Notes under the pieces: generated by a model
What the model saw: the letters and a program-made list of their open reading frames with translations, nothing else
The model's database searches: none
Told to the model about the DNA's origin: nothing
Position numbers and translations under genes: made by a program
Shown here: positions 8,602 through 17,330 of the stretch, one piece after another
How the letters are laid out: every line of letters starts with the position of its first letter
How positions within the stretch are numbered: the first letter of the stretch is position 1
From: Methylovulum sp.
Lineage (GTDB): Bacteria; Pseudomonadota; Gammaproteobacteria; Methylococcales; Methylomonadaceae
Reading direction: 5' to 3'
Assembly: GCA_030653435.1 (NCBI GenBank)
Contig: JAURZI010000141.1
Location: forward strand, 1 to 64,000
DNA: 64,000 nt

Positions 8602-10010
8602 ACATAATGCGGGCCAAAATAATCCTGGCGATGTCATTGTCTATCGTCACGAACCTTGCTGTCGCCGATATTTCCGGCATGCTGCTGGCATGCGCCAAAG
8701 GCGGCTATGCCAAAGAAAACAGGCCGCCCGCTTATCTTAACAAGCAAGTGTTTGGCGCCAATATGCTGTTTTTCTCGGAGCAGGATACCCTTAGGGGCAA
8801 TCCGTCTTACCAAGAAAAAATGCGGGCAGGCGGGTTTGGCAGCCTGCGGTTTCCCGGCGGGACCGTTGCTGACAACTATCATTGGGCAACGGGGGAAACC
8901 GTGCACCCAACCAGGCGTCCCGTCAGGCATATCCGCTCGGATAATGATTTGAGCTTTGACGAATTTATCGCCTTATCAAAAGACCGGGCTGCCGAACCCA
9001 GCATAGTGCTTAATTATTTGTCTTGGGCTGAAAAAAACCAGCTTGAAGCAGGCTATAAAGAAGCGGCAAGCTGGGTCAACTATGCCAACCTGGAAAAAAA
9101 CTATGGTGTTAAATATTGGGAGCTGGGCAATGAAGTGTATTACTTTACCGCCGGTAAGCATATTAACGTCCGGGCACGGGCTTACGCCAGAGATTACAAG
9201 GCTATGGAGAAGCTGCTGCACGGTATAGATGCCAAGGTTCAGCTGGGGGCGGCCATGCCCCAAAAATTACACTGGACGGCACAATCCGATTCGGAACCCT
9301 GGTGGGATGCTTTTTTGGATGAAGTCGGCGGCGATTTGGATTATATCGTTTTACATAATTACTCCCCGCTGACCGTTGACGCTTATCTGGCTGGAGGAAC
9401 CGGTTTCCCTGAATTGTTACAAAGCCTTAGGCGCACAGTAAAGGATAAGATCGGCCATACGGTGCCCATCCATGTTACGGAATGGAATATTGGGGAATGG
9501 GATAAGCGCTTTATTGCAGGCGATTCCGTCTGGCAAGGCTTGTATGTCGCCGAAACCTTATTGGACTTTTCCGTTAACGACGTGAGATTGGCTACGTTCT
9601 GGCCATTACGTTCCAAAAACGGCTATGGGCTTTTTTCAAATGATGGCCAACAATATTTTGCCGGCGGGCAGGTATTTAAGTTATTGGCCCCTTACCAGGG
9701 GCAACAGGTTCTATTCGACTGCAGCAACCCAACCCTGCGTATCGCCCGATTAGCCGAAAGCCAGGGCAATGCCGGAGGCGCGCTAATCATGATCAACAAG
9801 GGGCCGGCGCAACAAATTGATATAGCAGCCTTATTGGGTAATGACGACAGCATTGCCGGTCTATCGACATTTGTTGCCGATAACGGAAAATACATCGTTA
9901 AAGCCTATTTGACCACTGAATTGAAAGCATTCGGCGCTAATAACAGCAAGCCATATCTAATCCCTTCTGAGTCGCTGGTTATTTTTAAGCTGAACAAACT
10001 AAACGGATGA
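8598..10010 (+). CDS. secreted GH51-like (clan GH-A) glycosidase
   Basis: A 470-residue protein with an N-terminal signal-like segment (residues 5-23, cleavage perhaps after AVA-D). The core reads like an alpha-L-arabinofuranosidase-type TIM barrel: SLRFPGGTVADNYHW (about 82-96), then WELGNE with probable acid/base Glu179, and HVTEWNIG with probable nucleophile Glu295. The 116-residue spacing of the two Glu fits clan GH-A. The C-terminal part forms a beta-rich domain. It is translationally coupled to the sulfotransferase-like gene upstream. It may trim or remodel the periplasmic glycan made by this locus. The exact family and sugar are not certain. Confidence 0.7.
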   Translation: MNIMRAKIILAMSLSIVTNLAVADISGMLLACAKGGYAKENRPPAYLNKQVFGANMLFFSEQDTLRGNPSYQEKMRAGGFGSLRFPGGTVADNYHWATGETVHPTRRPVRHIRSDNDLSFDEFIALSKDRAAEPSIVLNYLSWAEKNQLEAGYKEAASWVNYANLEKNYGVKYWELGNEVYYFTAGKHINVRARAYARDYKAMEKLLHGIDAKVQLGAAMPQKLHWTAQSDSEPWWDAFLDEVGGDLDYIVLHNYSPLTVDAYLAGGTGFPELLQSLRRTVKDKIGHTVPIHVTEWNIGEWDKRFIAGDSVWQGLYVAETLLDFSVNDVRLATFWPLRSKNGYGLFSNDGQQYFAGGQVFKLLAPYQGQQVLFDCSNPTLRIARLAESQGNAGGALIMINKGPAQQIDIAALLGNDDSIAGLSTFVADNGKYIVKAYLTTELKAFGANNSKPYLIPSESLVIFKLNKLNG

Positions 10011-10200
10011 CCACCGAAACTTCCCGCAGCCGTATTTATGGCAAGCGGCGGCGGGAGTTGCCTTGGCTTTGCACTTGGAAAAACTAGATTTGTCCGTTAA
10101 GTCGGGTTACGATGCCTGCCAATGCCTATGCGCCCCGATTGCCCAAGCAAAATACTGCAACTGTTTTAACACCGCCAACCCTGAACAAAACAACAATAAC

Positions 10201-10968
10201 ATGCGCGTCGCCATCACTGCCCCCCAGCAACCCGTTGCCAACCTATTGCCGCCCGGCTCGTTCGTACTGGTCGGCATGATGCGTAGCGGCTCCAATTTTC
10301 TGGAGCGCAATATGAATCTGCTGGCTGATATCCGTTGCCATGGTGAATTATTCAATCCGACATTTGTTGGCTTTTCTACGGCTTTCCCTAGAGGATTGGA
10401 AGGTTATAGCCGCGAGGACACCGTCTTACGCAACGCAGACCCGTTGGGTTTCTTGCAAAAAATAGCCCAGGGCTGCGACCGCACGCATTTCGGTTTCCGC
10501 ATTTTCCTAGATCACTGCCCCGCAGCCCTCAGCGCAGTGCTTTACGACCCGGCAGTCCGCAAGATTGTGCTGACGCGCAATTTGCTGGAAGCTTACATTT
10601 CCTTGCAGAATGCTCTCGAAACGGGGGTGTGGCTAGTCGGCCATGAACAAAAAACCAAACCCAGCGCGGTGAAAGTCGATGTCAATGAGTTGCTTGGCTT
10701 CGCACTGCGCCAGACTTTTTTTTACAACGATATACTCACCATTTTGCAGCGCACAGACCAGGCATTCGTGCAGATCGATTACACCGAAATCAAACAACTG
10801 GCCCGACTGAACGGGATAGCGGAGTTCATCGGCTCCGGGCAGCGTTTTAAGAAAATCAGGGAGCCTATCAAAAAGCAGGCTACCGAGCCGCTGTCCGTAC
10901 GCATCGAAGATTATCAAGGCTTGATTAAAGAACTCCAGAAGCGCAAGCTCGCCCGCTGGTTTATATGA
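10201..10968 (+). CDS. Stf0-type sulfotransferase
   Basis: A 255-residue protein when started at ATG 10201 (MRVAITAP). An in-frame TTG at 10063 would add 46 residues with no family likeness. The PAPS motif FVLVGMMRSGSNFLE lies at residues 21-35, followed by CHGELFN (46-52), a signature of Stf0-like sulfotransferases, then FGFRIF and IVLTRNLLEAYISLQ, the 3'-phosphate-binding Arg/Ser region. It is presumably a carbohydrate sulfotransferase acting on the product of neighbouring glycosyltransferases. No strong Shine-Dalgarno precedes the chosen start. Confidence 0.75.
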   Translation: MRVAITAPQQPVANLLPPGSFVLVGMMRSGSNFLERNMNLLADIRCHGELFNPTFVGFSTAFPRGLEGYSREDTVLRNADPLGFLQKIAQGCDRTHFGFRIFLDHCPAALSAVLYDPAVRKIVLTRNLLEAYISLQNALETGVWLVGHEQKTKPSAVKVDVNELLGFALRQTFFYNDILTILQRTDQAFVQIDYTEIKQLARLNGIAEFIGSGQRFKKIREPIKKQATEPLSVRIEDYQGLIKELQKRKLARWFI

Positions 10969-11009
10969 ACCCAGGCTCATTTTAATTAATAGATCCAATC
11001 AATCAATAA

Positions 11010-11086
11010 GTTATTAATTGTTTCATAAGTAATCGCCGGAACAATTTTAAAATTTAAGGTGCGATTGCTATGAAACAATTAATAAC
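11010..11086. repeat. long inverted repeat ending at the GT61 start codon
   Basis: The left arm (11010-11036) and right arm (11061-11086) are inverted copies. The outer 18 bases (GTTATTAATTGTTTCATA on the left) are perfect, followed by a short mismatch and a further shared AATCGC. The 24-base AT-rich loop contains AATTTTAAAATT. The right arm ends immediately before the ATG at 11087, so a transcript would fold its translation start region into a hairpin of about 25 pairs. Confidence 0.9.
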
Positions 11087-11114
11087 ATGCAAATTGAAGG
11101 GCACGTCCGAATAG
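11070..11114 (+). CDS. possible 14-codon leader ORF overlapping the GT61 start
   Basis: ATG at 11070 follows AAGGTG (11056-11061) at a good ribosome-binding distance and encodes MKQLITCKLKGTSE before a TAG. It overlaps the GT61 ATG (11087) in another frame. The GT61 gene itself has no visible Shine-Dalgarno, so it could be reached by re-initiation. This is speculative; the reading frame is very short. Confidence 0.25.
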   Translation: MKQLITCKLKGTSE

Positions 11115-12112
11115 AAAAAAAGCTTCCTGACATCGCGTTTGCCGAGGAAGCCATCTTTATACCCGCAGGTAACGGTCATCGGGGCGGCCTGTACGACACC
11201 CAGCTTAATCCGATTAGCCAAGCGGTCAGTTGCCGGGGAGACTTGGCGTGGTTATCCTCGCCTATTGCCAAACGCATAGACCTTGATGCCTTACCGATGA
11301 AACAGAGCAACGCCCCTTATTTTTTCATCGGTGGACTCTATCCCCATTTTGGTCATTGTTTGCTCGAATCCACGGCTAGGCTGTGGCCCCTGCTTTACCT
11401 GCCGCCTTCATTCGCGGGCAAATATTTATATTGCGGTAAGCATGCGGCATCCACATGCTTTGAAAAAAAGTTTATCAAAGACATTTTTGGGTGTTTTTCA
11501 CTGGAAGTAAATGACTTTGTCACTTACCACAAGCCGTGCAGGTTAAAGAACGTATTTGTTGCTGCGCCCTCATTCGAAGTGCGTTTGCAAGGCTACCCTA
11601 TCTTTCGGCAAACCATGCAATATATCGGCGATACCTTGGCCAACGGCCTTGCCCAACTCAATAACACCAACCTGACACCGGTGTATTTATCAAAATCCAA
11701 GCTGGTCAACGGGGTGCACGGTATCATTAACGAGCTTGCCATTGAAGACAGCCTACGCAACAAAGGGGTTGATATCTGGCATCCTGAAACGGTGGCTTTA
11801 TCGGCCCAGATCAGGGAAATGACCAGCAGGAAATATATTATGGGTACTGTAGGCTCTGCTTTTCATACTTTGCTGTGTTGTCCTGGCAACAAGGCTATTT
11901 CGGGCGTGGTCAAAGACACGGTCATTAATTCCAATTATCTGATTATTGACAAGCTTTGCGGAAACACCGGCCGGTACGAACCAGGTAATAGTATGGGCAT
12001 CCACTTGGCACAGGACGTTACCGCCGATACCCCATCCCGGTTCATACATAGTTTTTATGCGGCCAACCCTGATCGGGTCGCCGAAACGCTGTTACGCAAC
12101 ATAAACCTGTAA
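11087..12112 (+). CDS. GT61-family (DUF563) glycosyltransferase
   Basis: A 341-residue glycosyltransferase of the capsular-polysaccharide GT61 type. HFGHCLLESTARLWPLL (about 87-103) is the family signature near the N-terminal third, VYLSKSK is the mid-domain strand, and MGTVGSAFHTLLCCPG near residue 250 fits the nucleotide-sugar binding end. There is no signal peptide or membrane helix, so it probably acts in the cytoplasm on a lipid-linked or protein acceptor. The start codon abuts a long inverted repeat. Sugar specificity cannot be told. Confidence 0.8.
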   Translation: MQIEGHVRIEKKLPDIAFAEEAIFIPAGNGHRGGLYDTQLNPISQAVSCRGDLAWLSSPIAKRIDLDALPMKQSNAPYFFIGGLYPHFGHCLLESTARLWPLLYLPPSFAGKYLYCGKHAASTCFEKKFIKDIFGCFSLEVNDFVTYHKPCRLKNVFVAAPSFEVRLQGYPIFRQTMQYIGDTLANGLAQLNNTNLTPVYLSKSKLVNGVHGIINELAIEDSLRNKGVDIWHPETVALSAQIREMTSRKYIMGTVGSAFHTLLCCPGNKAISGVVKDTVINSNYLIIDKLCGNTGRYEPGNSMGIHLAQDVTADTPSRFIHSFYAANPDRVAETLLRNINL

Positions 12113-12223
12113 GCCCGGCGTGACAATTAAGTCTTATCCCGTAGCACAGTTTCCACCTCAACACCGCTTTATTGAAGGTTATTTTGATGCGGATTTTGTT
12201 AGGGTCATCAGATAGAAGGCATT

Positions 12224-13228
12224 ATGTTGAAAAAATTACTGCGGTTTATTCAACGGGGCGGCCCTGCGTTTTTCATGGCGCGTAAACATCGCCATGACTT
12301 AACGGCAGTCAGCGACCGGACTTCCCGTATTAAGCGCGGTGACTTACTTGCGTTTATCGTATTGCGTAATGAAACCATACGCATCCCTTACTTTTTAGAT
12401 TATTACCGAGCCTTAGGCGTTGGACATTTTCTGTTTGTGGACAACGATTCCAACGACGGCCTCATGGATAGGCTAGCTGCTGCGGCAGATTGTTCAGTGT
12501 GGCACACTGCGGCGAGCTATAAGGAAGCCAAGTTCGGCGTCCATTGGCTGAATTATTTGTTGCGTATTTATGGCAGCGGGCATTGGTGTTTAACATTGGA
12601 TCCCGATGAGTTCCTGGATTTCCCCCATAGCGACAGCCGCTCATTGGCCGAGTTGACCGCGTATCTGGATCAGGAAGGCAAGGCCTCGTTTTTTGCCATA
12701 ATGCTCGATATGTATGGCGAGGGGCCTGTCGATGATGCCGGATACCGCAGCGGCCAAAATCCATTGGATGTGTGCCCCTGGTTTGACGCTACCGGGTATT
12801 ATCAGGACAGGCGGCCTAATTACGGTGAATGGTGGATACGCGGCGGCGTCAGGCGGCGCGTGTTTTTCCCCGACCAACCTGAACACGCGCCTGCGCTTAA
12901 TAAGACGGTGCTCGTGAAATGGCGGTGGTATTATGCCTATATTGCATCCACGCATATAGCCTGGCCGAATCGGTTGAATCGCCCGCATTTTTCCGACACA
13001 CTGGCGCCCACCGGCTGTTTGCTGCATTTCAAATACCTGTCGCTGTTACGTGAAAAAGTCGAAGAAGAAATGGAACGTAAGGAACATTACGCCGGGTCGC
13101 GCGAATATCAACGCTATCTCGACGGCTTAAACGACAGCGCCGTATTGTGGTCACCGGCTTCTGTGCGCTTTCGTGGCTGGCGGCAATGCGTCGATCTGGG
13201 CCTGATGAACGTCGGGCGTTGGTTTTGA
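12224..13228 (+). CDS. GT2-type glycosyltransferase (Glyco_tranf_2_4 group)
   Basis: A 334-residue protein. AFIVLRNETIRIPYFLDYYR (about 43-62) followed by FLFVDNDSNDG (69-79) and TLDPDEFLDF (124-133, the metal-binding DxDE) is typical of the GT2 group that includes many capsule and LPS enzymes. No membrane segments. AGAAGG precedes the ATG. It ends two bases before the GT14 gene, so the two are an operon. The acceptor is unknown. Confidence 0.82.
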   Translation: MLKKLLRFIQRGGPAFFMARKHRHDLTAVSDRTSRIKRGDLLAFIVLRNETIRIPYFLDYYRALGVGHFLFVDNDSNDGLMDRLAAAADCSVWHTAASYKEAKFGVHWLNYLLRIYGSGHWCLTLDPDEFLDFPHSDSRSLAELTAYLDQEGKASFFAIMLDMYGEGPVDDAGYRSGQNPLDVCPWFDATGYYQDRRPNYGEWWIRGGVRRRVFFPDQPEHAPALNKTVLVKWRWYYAYIASTHIAWPNRLNRPHFSDTLAPTGCLLHFKYLSLLREKVEEEMERKEHYAGSREYQRYLDGLNDSAVLWSPASVRFRGWRQCVDLGLMNVGRWF

Positions 13229-13229
13229 T

Positions 13230-14777
13230 ATGAAGCTGGCTTTTATTATTCTGGCGCATGAGGATCCGGCTAATCTATTGCGGCTAATGCAACGGCTGCT
13301 TGTCGATGGCGATATTGTTATTGTCCACTGGGACAAGAAAAACCAATTCGATATGCAAGCGGCGGCGCAAGCTTATTTTGATGCCGAGTCCATGCGCCGT
13401 GTGCGCTTCGCGCGGCGGGTAGCGGTGGAATGGGGGCGCTGGAGCATGGTTGAAGCAACGCTGGCCGGCGTGCAGGAACTGGAACAGTCTGGTACGGTTG
13501 CGGATTATGCGGTGTTGCTCAGTGGCGCCGACTATTTAATCAAGCCGCTGAGCGCCCTTAAGGCATTTCTCCGCGCTCATAGCGGTAAGGAATTTATCGA
13601 GTGCGTTGATCCCGATATCGACCCGTGGGTCGTGCAAGGCTTGGTAAAAGAACGGTTTCAGCACCATCACTGGTTCAATTGGCGCGATAACCCCCAGCTG
13701 TTTGACTGGTCGTTAAAGACCCAGAAAAAGCTGGGCTTAAAGCGCAAGATACCCGGCCAACTCAAGCCGCATTTCGGCTCGCAATGGTGGGCATTGACTT
13801 GGCCTACGCTGAAGCAGGTGTTGGCCATCAGCCGCCGCCGCGCTATCCGGCAGTTTTTCAAAACCACTTGGGTGCCGGATGAGCTGTTTTTCCAGACCCT
13901 CGTTGTTGCTGTCGTGCCTAAAACGCAAATCGTATCGAGCGGGCTCACCTTTTACCATTTTTCACACCAAGGCAGGCCGCTGGTTTTTTATAATGACCAT
14001 TTCGATTTTTTAAGCCGGCAGCAATATTTTTTAGCCAGAAAACTGTCGCCTCAAGCAACTCGGCTACGCGACCGTTTGGATGACATGCTTGAACAGCCAA
14101 CGGCAAACAGCGGCGGGGTCACCTCCTTGAGCAAACAACTGGGCAGCTACCAGCACTTTATAGCCGTGCAATGGCGGGGTATTCCCGATCGGCGGGTGGT
14201 CGGGCGGCAATTGGATGCCTGGTATGGCGACCTGGAATGGAACAAAAAACCCTATTTTGTCATACTGGCTTATTACGGCGCGCAGCTGGAGCCGCTGAGG
14301 GATGCACTGAACGACTGGCCTGGCATCTGTTGTTACCGGGAACTGTTTCATGGCAGTCATATTGATTATGGCTTACCGGATATGGAACATCCGTTTTATC
14401 CCGCCGACAAGCCGGCATTACGGGATATGAAAAGACCGAATTTTTTAGTCGATCTTATCCATGCCCATCCCGACCAGCTGACCGGTTTTATTTTGCGCTT
14501 ACCGTCCGGCAACGAAATGGAGAAAGTCGTTATTTTCGACCCGCAAGCCACTATTGTTTTTGTGTTGCCCGATGACTGTTATTTGGATGCGGACAACGAC
14601 GGCCTGGACTGGCATAACGCCTTTGATAATATGGTCATGTACGATTATCTGGCTGAGCTGCAACGTGCCGGTAAAAAACTGTGCAGAGTCAACGCGTCAC
14701 GCCATATCATCCCTGCTGACAGCATAAAAGAGGTGGGCGCTTACCTCTGTGCTTTACAGACCACTGTTTCAAGATAG
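13230..14777 (+). CDS. GT14 (core-2/I-branching-like) glycosyltransferase fused to a degenerate sulfotransferase-like domain
   Basis: A 515-residue protein. Residues 1-290 match the GT14 branching-enzyme fold: MKLAFIILAHEDPANLLRLM at the start, VLLSGADYLIKP (95-106), FGSQWWALTWPTL (182-194) and WVPDELFFQTL (214-224). Residues 341-515 are different and align by eye with the Stf0-like protein encoded at 10201-10968. PYFVILAYYGAQ occupies the place of its P-loop, CCYRELFHG that of CHGELFN, and the later IVFVLPDD that of IVLTRN. The P-loop Arg-Ser-Gly-Ser is replaced, so this half is probably not catalytic. It may instead bind the sulfated or unsulfated acceptor. Confidence 0.72.
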   Translation: MKLAFIILAHEDPANLLRLMQRLLVDGDIVIVHWDKKNQFDMQAAAQAYFDAESMRRVRFARRVAVEWGRWSMVEATLAGVQELEQSGTVADYAVLLSGADYLIKPLSALKAFLRAHSGKEFIECVDPDIDPWVVQGLVKERFQHHHWFNWRDNPQLFDWSLKTQKKLGLKRKIPGQLKPHFGSQWWALTWPTLKQVLAISRRRAIRQFFKTTWVPDELFFQTLVVAVVPKTQIVSSGLTFYHFSHQGRPLVFYNDHFDFLSRQQYFLARKLSPQATRLRDRLDDMLEQPTANSGGVTSLSKQLGSYQHFIAVQWRGIPDRRVVGRQLDAWYGDLEWNKKPYFVILAYYGAQLEPLRDALNDWPGICCYRELFHGSHIDYGLPDMEHPFYPADKPALRDMKRPNFLVDLIHAHPDQLTGFILRLPSGNEMEKVVIFDPQATIVFVLPDDCYLDADNDGLDWHNAFDNMVMYDYLAELQRAGKKLCRVNASRHIIPADSIKEVGAYLCALQTTVSR

Positions 14778-14787
14778 GCGGATTATT

Positions 14788-15810
14788 TTGAAGTTTCTTG
14801 GGATTTTGGATGATATTGTCAACGAATGGCATACCACTCAGCGCCGCATCTGCCTGAATGAGACAGAGCAGGCGGCATTAGCCGCTGGCACCCGGCTGGT
14901 GATGACCTTATTGGTCAGAAATGAAGTGGATGTCATTGAAGGTAATTTGCGCTTCCATCTGGACCATGGCGTCGACTTTATCGTTGTCACCGATAATGGC
15001 TCCAGCGATGGCACAACAGAAATATTGCAGGAATACGCACAAAAAGGCGTGGTGCATCTTATCCACGAACCCAGCCGTGTTTTTCACCAAAGCGCCTGGG
15101 TCAACACGATGGGCAAGCTGGCGTGTTCGTCGTTCTCTGCGGATATTGTTTTTCATGCCGATGCCGATGAATTATGGCATCCCGGCAGCGGTTCGCTAAA
15201 AGCGGAACTGTGCATCAAAAACAGGGTTGATGTGTTGTCCGTACCGGTCAAGAACATGATGATGGCCAACAAAAGCGGTTATGAACGGTTTCCCGAAGAC
15301 ATAGCCTACGAGGTCAGCAGCCCTATCATCAAACCGGTGCATAAAGTCATGAACGAGGTCAGTTGGCGTTCATTTTTATTATACCGTTACCCGAACAAGG
15401 TCATTTACAAAACCCGGCAAGGACATATTGATGTTGTACAAGGTAATCACGACATCAACCCTAGCGACAATCTGCGCGAATTTATCAGGGACTATTCCAC
15501 CGATATCGAAATTTTACATTTTCCGGTGCGCGGTTTTGAGCAATTTTGCAAAAAAATCGTTAATAACGGTGAAGGCCTGGAAAACCTGAGTCGGCAAGTC
15601 AGGACCGAAGCCTTTGAGGCCTGGCATGTCAAACGTTGGTATGCACTGTATAAATCGGGTAGGTTAGACGAAGAATACCAACGTTTGCTGGATCTGGAAG
15701 GCTACCTAAAAAAAGGTATACTGTCCCCGTTAAATGGCCAAAAACAGCGGGCATTAACGTATTTTGACACGCCGGCACCTGTCCTGACCGGATCAGTTGT
15801 AGATGAATAG
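14788..15810 (+). CDS. GT2-type glycosyltransferase, last gene of the glycan locus
   Basis: The same GT2 subgroup as the gene at 12224: MTLLVRNEVDVIEGNLRFHL, then FIVVTDNGSSDGTTEIL and FHADADELWHP carrying the metal-binding acidic residues. The start is uncertain. TTG 14788 has AGGCGG at a good distance and gives 340 residues; GTG 14749 would overlap the GT14 gene by 29 bases. No membrane segments. It probably adds a different sugar to the same glycan. Confidence 0.8.
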   Translation: MKFLGILDDIVNEWHTTQRRICLNETEQAALAAGTRLVMTLLVRNEVDVIEGNLRFHLDHGVDFIVVTDNGSSDGTTEILQEYAQKGVVHLIHEPSRVFHQSAWVNTMGKLACSSFSADIVFHADADELWHPGSGSLKAELCIKNRVDVLSVPVKNMMMANKSGYERFPEDIAYEVSSPIIKPVHKVMNEVSWRSFLLYRYPNKVIYKTRQGHIDVVQGNHDINPSDNLREFIRDYSTDIEILHFPVRGFEQFCKKIVNNGEGLENLSRQVRTEAFEAWHVKRWYALYKSGRLDEEYQRLLDLEGYLKKGILSPLNGQKQRALTYFDTPAPVLTGSVVDE

Positions 15811-15842
15811 CGGGCGTAACCCCGCCTAGTAAGCAACCCGGC

Positions 15843-16337
15843 ATGCACATTAACTACAAGTTTTACGGATTATTAGCCTTGGCGCCCATCCTGTTATGGT
15901 CAACCAGCCTGTTCATGCGGCCAGATGCGCCTGATGACACATTTACCACACTAACAGGCCGTCACATCGCCTTAAAAAACTTGCGCGGCAAACCCGTATT
16001 GCTGACATTCTGGGCAACAGACTGCCCAAGCTGCATCAAAGAGATACCCGACCTGATCGCGCTGTACCGGCAATATCATACACGCGGACTGGAGATCATC
16101 GCCGTTACTATGTACTATGATCCGCCCAGCCATGTGGTTGCAATGAGCGCAGCCCAGCGGTTACCGTATCCGGTCGCCTTGGATGTGGACGGGGAGCACG
16201 CGCGCTTGTTCGGCGATGTTGAACTGACGCCCAGCAGTTTTTTGATCGGCCCGGATGGTGCCATCGCACGGCGATACACGGGGCTATTCGGCCTGACAGA
16301 AATCACTACCCTCATCGAAAACATGTTGCAAGGATAA
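15843..16337 (+). CDS. TlpA/ResA-like membrane-anchored thioredoxin
   Basis: A 164-residue protein with an N-terminal membrane anchor (about 6-24) and a thioredoxin fold facing the periplasm. The redox motif is CPSC in FWATDCPSCIKEIP, followed by a cis-Pro region (LTPSSFLI). Such proteins reduce disulfides in the periplasm, often for cytochrome c maturation or copper-protein assembly. hemJ starts five bases later, so the pair is probably co-transcribed and may serve haem/cytochrome supply, which is inference. Confidence 0.85.
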   Translation: MHINYKFYGLLALAPILLWSTSLFMRPDAPDDTFTTLTGRHIALKNLRGKPVLLTFWATDCPSCIKEIPDLIALYRQYHTRGLEIIAVTMYYDPPSHVVAMSAAQRLPYPVALDVDGEHARLFGDVELTPSSFLIGPDGAIARRYTGLFGLTEITTLIENMLQG

Positions 16338-16341
16338 GCCC

Positions 16342-16767
16342 ATGCTCTGGTTAAAAGCACTACATCTCATTTTTATGGTCACCTGGTTTGCCGGTTTGTT
16401 TTATCTGCCGCGCTTGTATGTGTACCATGCGATGAGCACCGATGAACTCAGTAACGAACGTTTTAAGGTGATGGAACGAAAACTGTTTTTCGGCATTATG
16501 ACGCCGGGCATGGTCGCCACGTTGGTCTTCGGCATCTGGATGCTGCTCGATTATGCGTGGGCTATGTACGCGACCAGCGGCTGGCTGCATGCCAAATTGG
16601 CATTACTGGCCTTATTGCTGGTCTACCATTATTTTTGCGGGCTATGGCTGTTCGATTTTAAACACGACCGTAATCGGCATAGCCATATTTATTACCGTTG
16701 GATGAATGAAATACCGGTATTGTTTTTGTTGGGCATCGTCATTTTGGCGGTGGTCAAACCGTTTTAA
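16342..16767 (+). CDS. hemJ: HemJ-like protoporphyrinogen IX oxidase
   Basis: A 141-residue, four-helix membrane protein starting MLWLKALHLIFMVTWFAGLFYLPRL, the typical N-terminus of the HemJ (UPF0093) family with conserved His8. Conserved KLALLALLLVYH and the C-terminal NEIPVLFLLGIVILAV segment follow. It catalyses the penultimate haem step in bacteria lacking HemG and HemY. Length is normal. Confidence 0.92.
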   Translation: MLWLKALHLIFMVTWFAGLFYLPRLYVYHAMSTDELSNERFKVMERKLFFGIMTPGMVATLVFGIWMLLDYAWAMYATSGWLHAKLALLALLLVYHYFCGLWLFDFKHDRNRHSHIYYRWMNEIPVLFLLGIVILAVVKPF

Positions 16768-16819
16768 ACGACAGTCGGTCTGTATTTAATGTAGGTGTTT
16801 ATGTTACTCGGAGAACAGA

Positions 16820-17263
16820 ATGGATAGTTATAACCATATATTATTGGCTGTAGATTGTTATGGGCAACATGCTAGCGTAGCGGATAAGGCCAGGGACTTG
16901 GCGGACAAATGCCAGGCGAAGCTGAGCCTGATCTATGTTGTAGATAGCCTGCCTATTATTGATGCGGGTTATGCGGTGGACATTCCTTACAATCTGGACG
17001 TAACGGCAGAGCTGATGGCCGGTGCCAAACACAGGCTGGATGCGCTGGCTGAAAGACTGGCTGTCGATGAACAGAACCGATGGCTGCAAACAGGCAGCCC
17101 CAAGCTGGAAATCATTAAGGTTGCCGAACAAAATAACGTCGATTTAATCGTAGTCGGTTCGCATGGGCGGCATGGTTTGGCGTTGTTACTGGGTTCGACG
17201 GCGAATGGCGTGTTGCACCATGCCTCTTGCGATGTTTTGGCGGTGCGTTTGCCGAATGACTGA
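16820..17263 (+). CDS. universal stress protein (UspA family)
   Basis: A 147-residue single Usp domain. ILLAVDCYGQ opens the fold and the ATP/phosphate-binding signature VVGSHGRHGLALLLGSTANGVLHHA closes it (G-2x-G-9x-G-S/T pattern). GGAG precedes the ATG. Soluble cytoplasmic protein; its inducing stress is unknown. A perfect palindrome follows its stop. Confidence 0.93.
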   Translation: MDSYNHILLAVDCYGQHASVADKARDLADKCQAKLSLIYVVDSLPIIDAGYAVDIPYNLDVTAELMAGAKHRLDALAERLAVDEQNRWLQTGSPKLEIIKVAEQNNVDLIVVGSHGRHGLALLLGSTANGVLHHASCDVLAVRLPND

Positions 17264-17293
17264 GTTTAAACCAGCCGCAAGCTGCCATCGTTT

Positions 17294-17330
17294 AAGTCCC
17301 TAGGGTACTCACCATGTACCCTAGGGATTT
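17294..17330. terminator. perfect 12-bp palindrome between convergent genes
   Basis: TCCCTAGGGTAC (17297-17308) and its exact complement (17316-17327) enclose a 7-base loop. A G-T pair and two A-T pairs extend the stem, and short A and T runs flank it. It lies between the usp stop and the RND pump gene, overlapping the latter's last codons, and is placed to act as a bidirectional terminator. Confidence 0.6.

Noticed and set aside
8634-9895. Minus-strand ORFs opposite the glycosidase gene
   Set aside because: Shadows; the plus strand shows a signal peptide and catalytic motifs.
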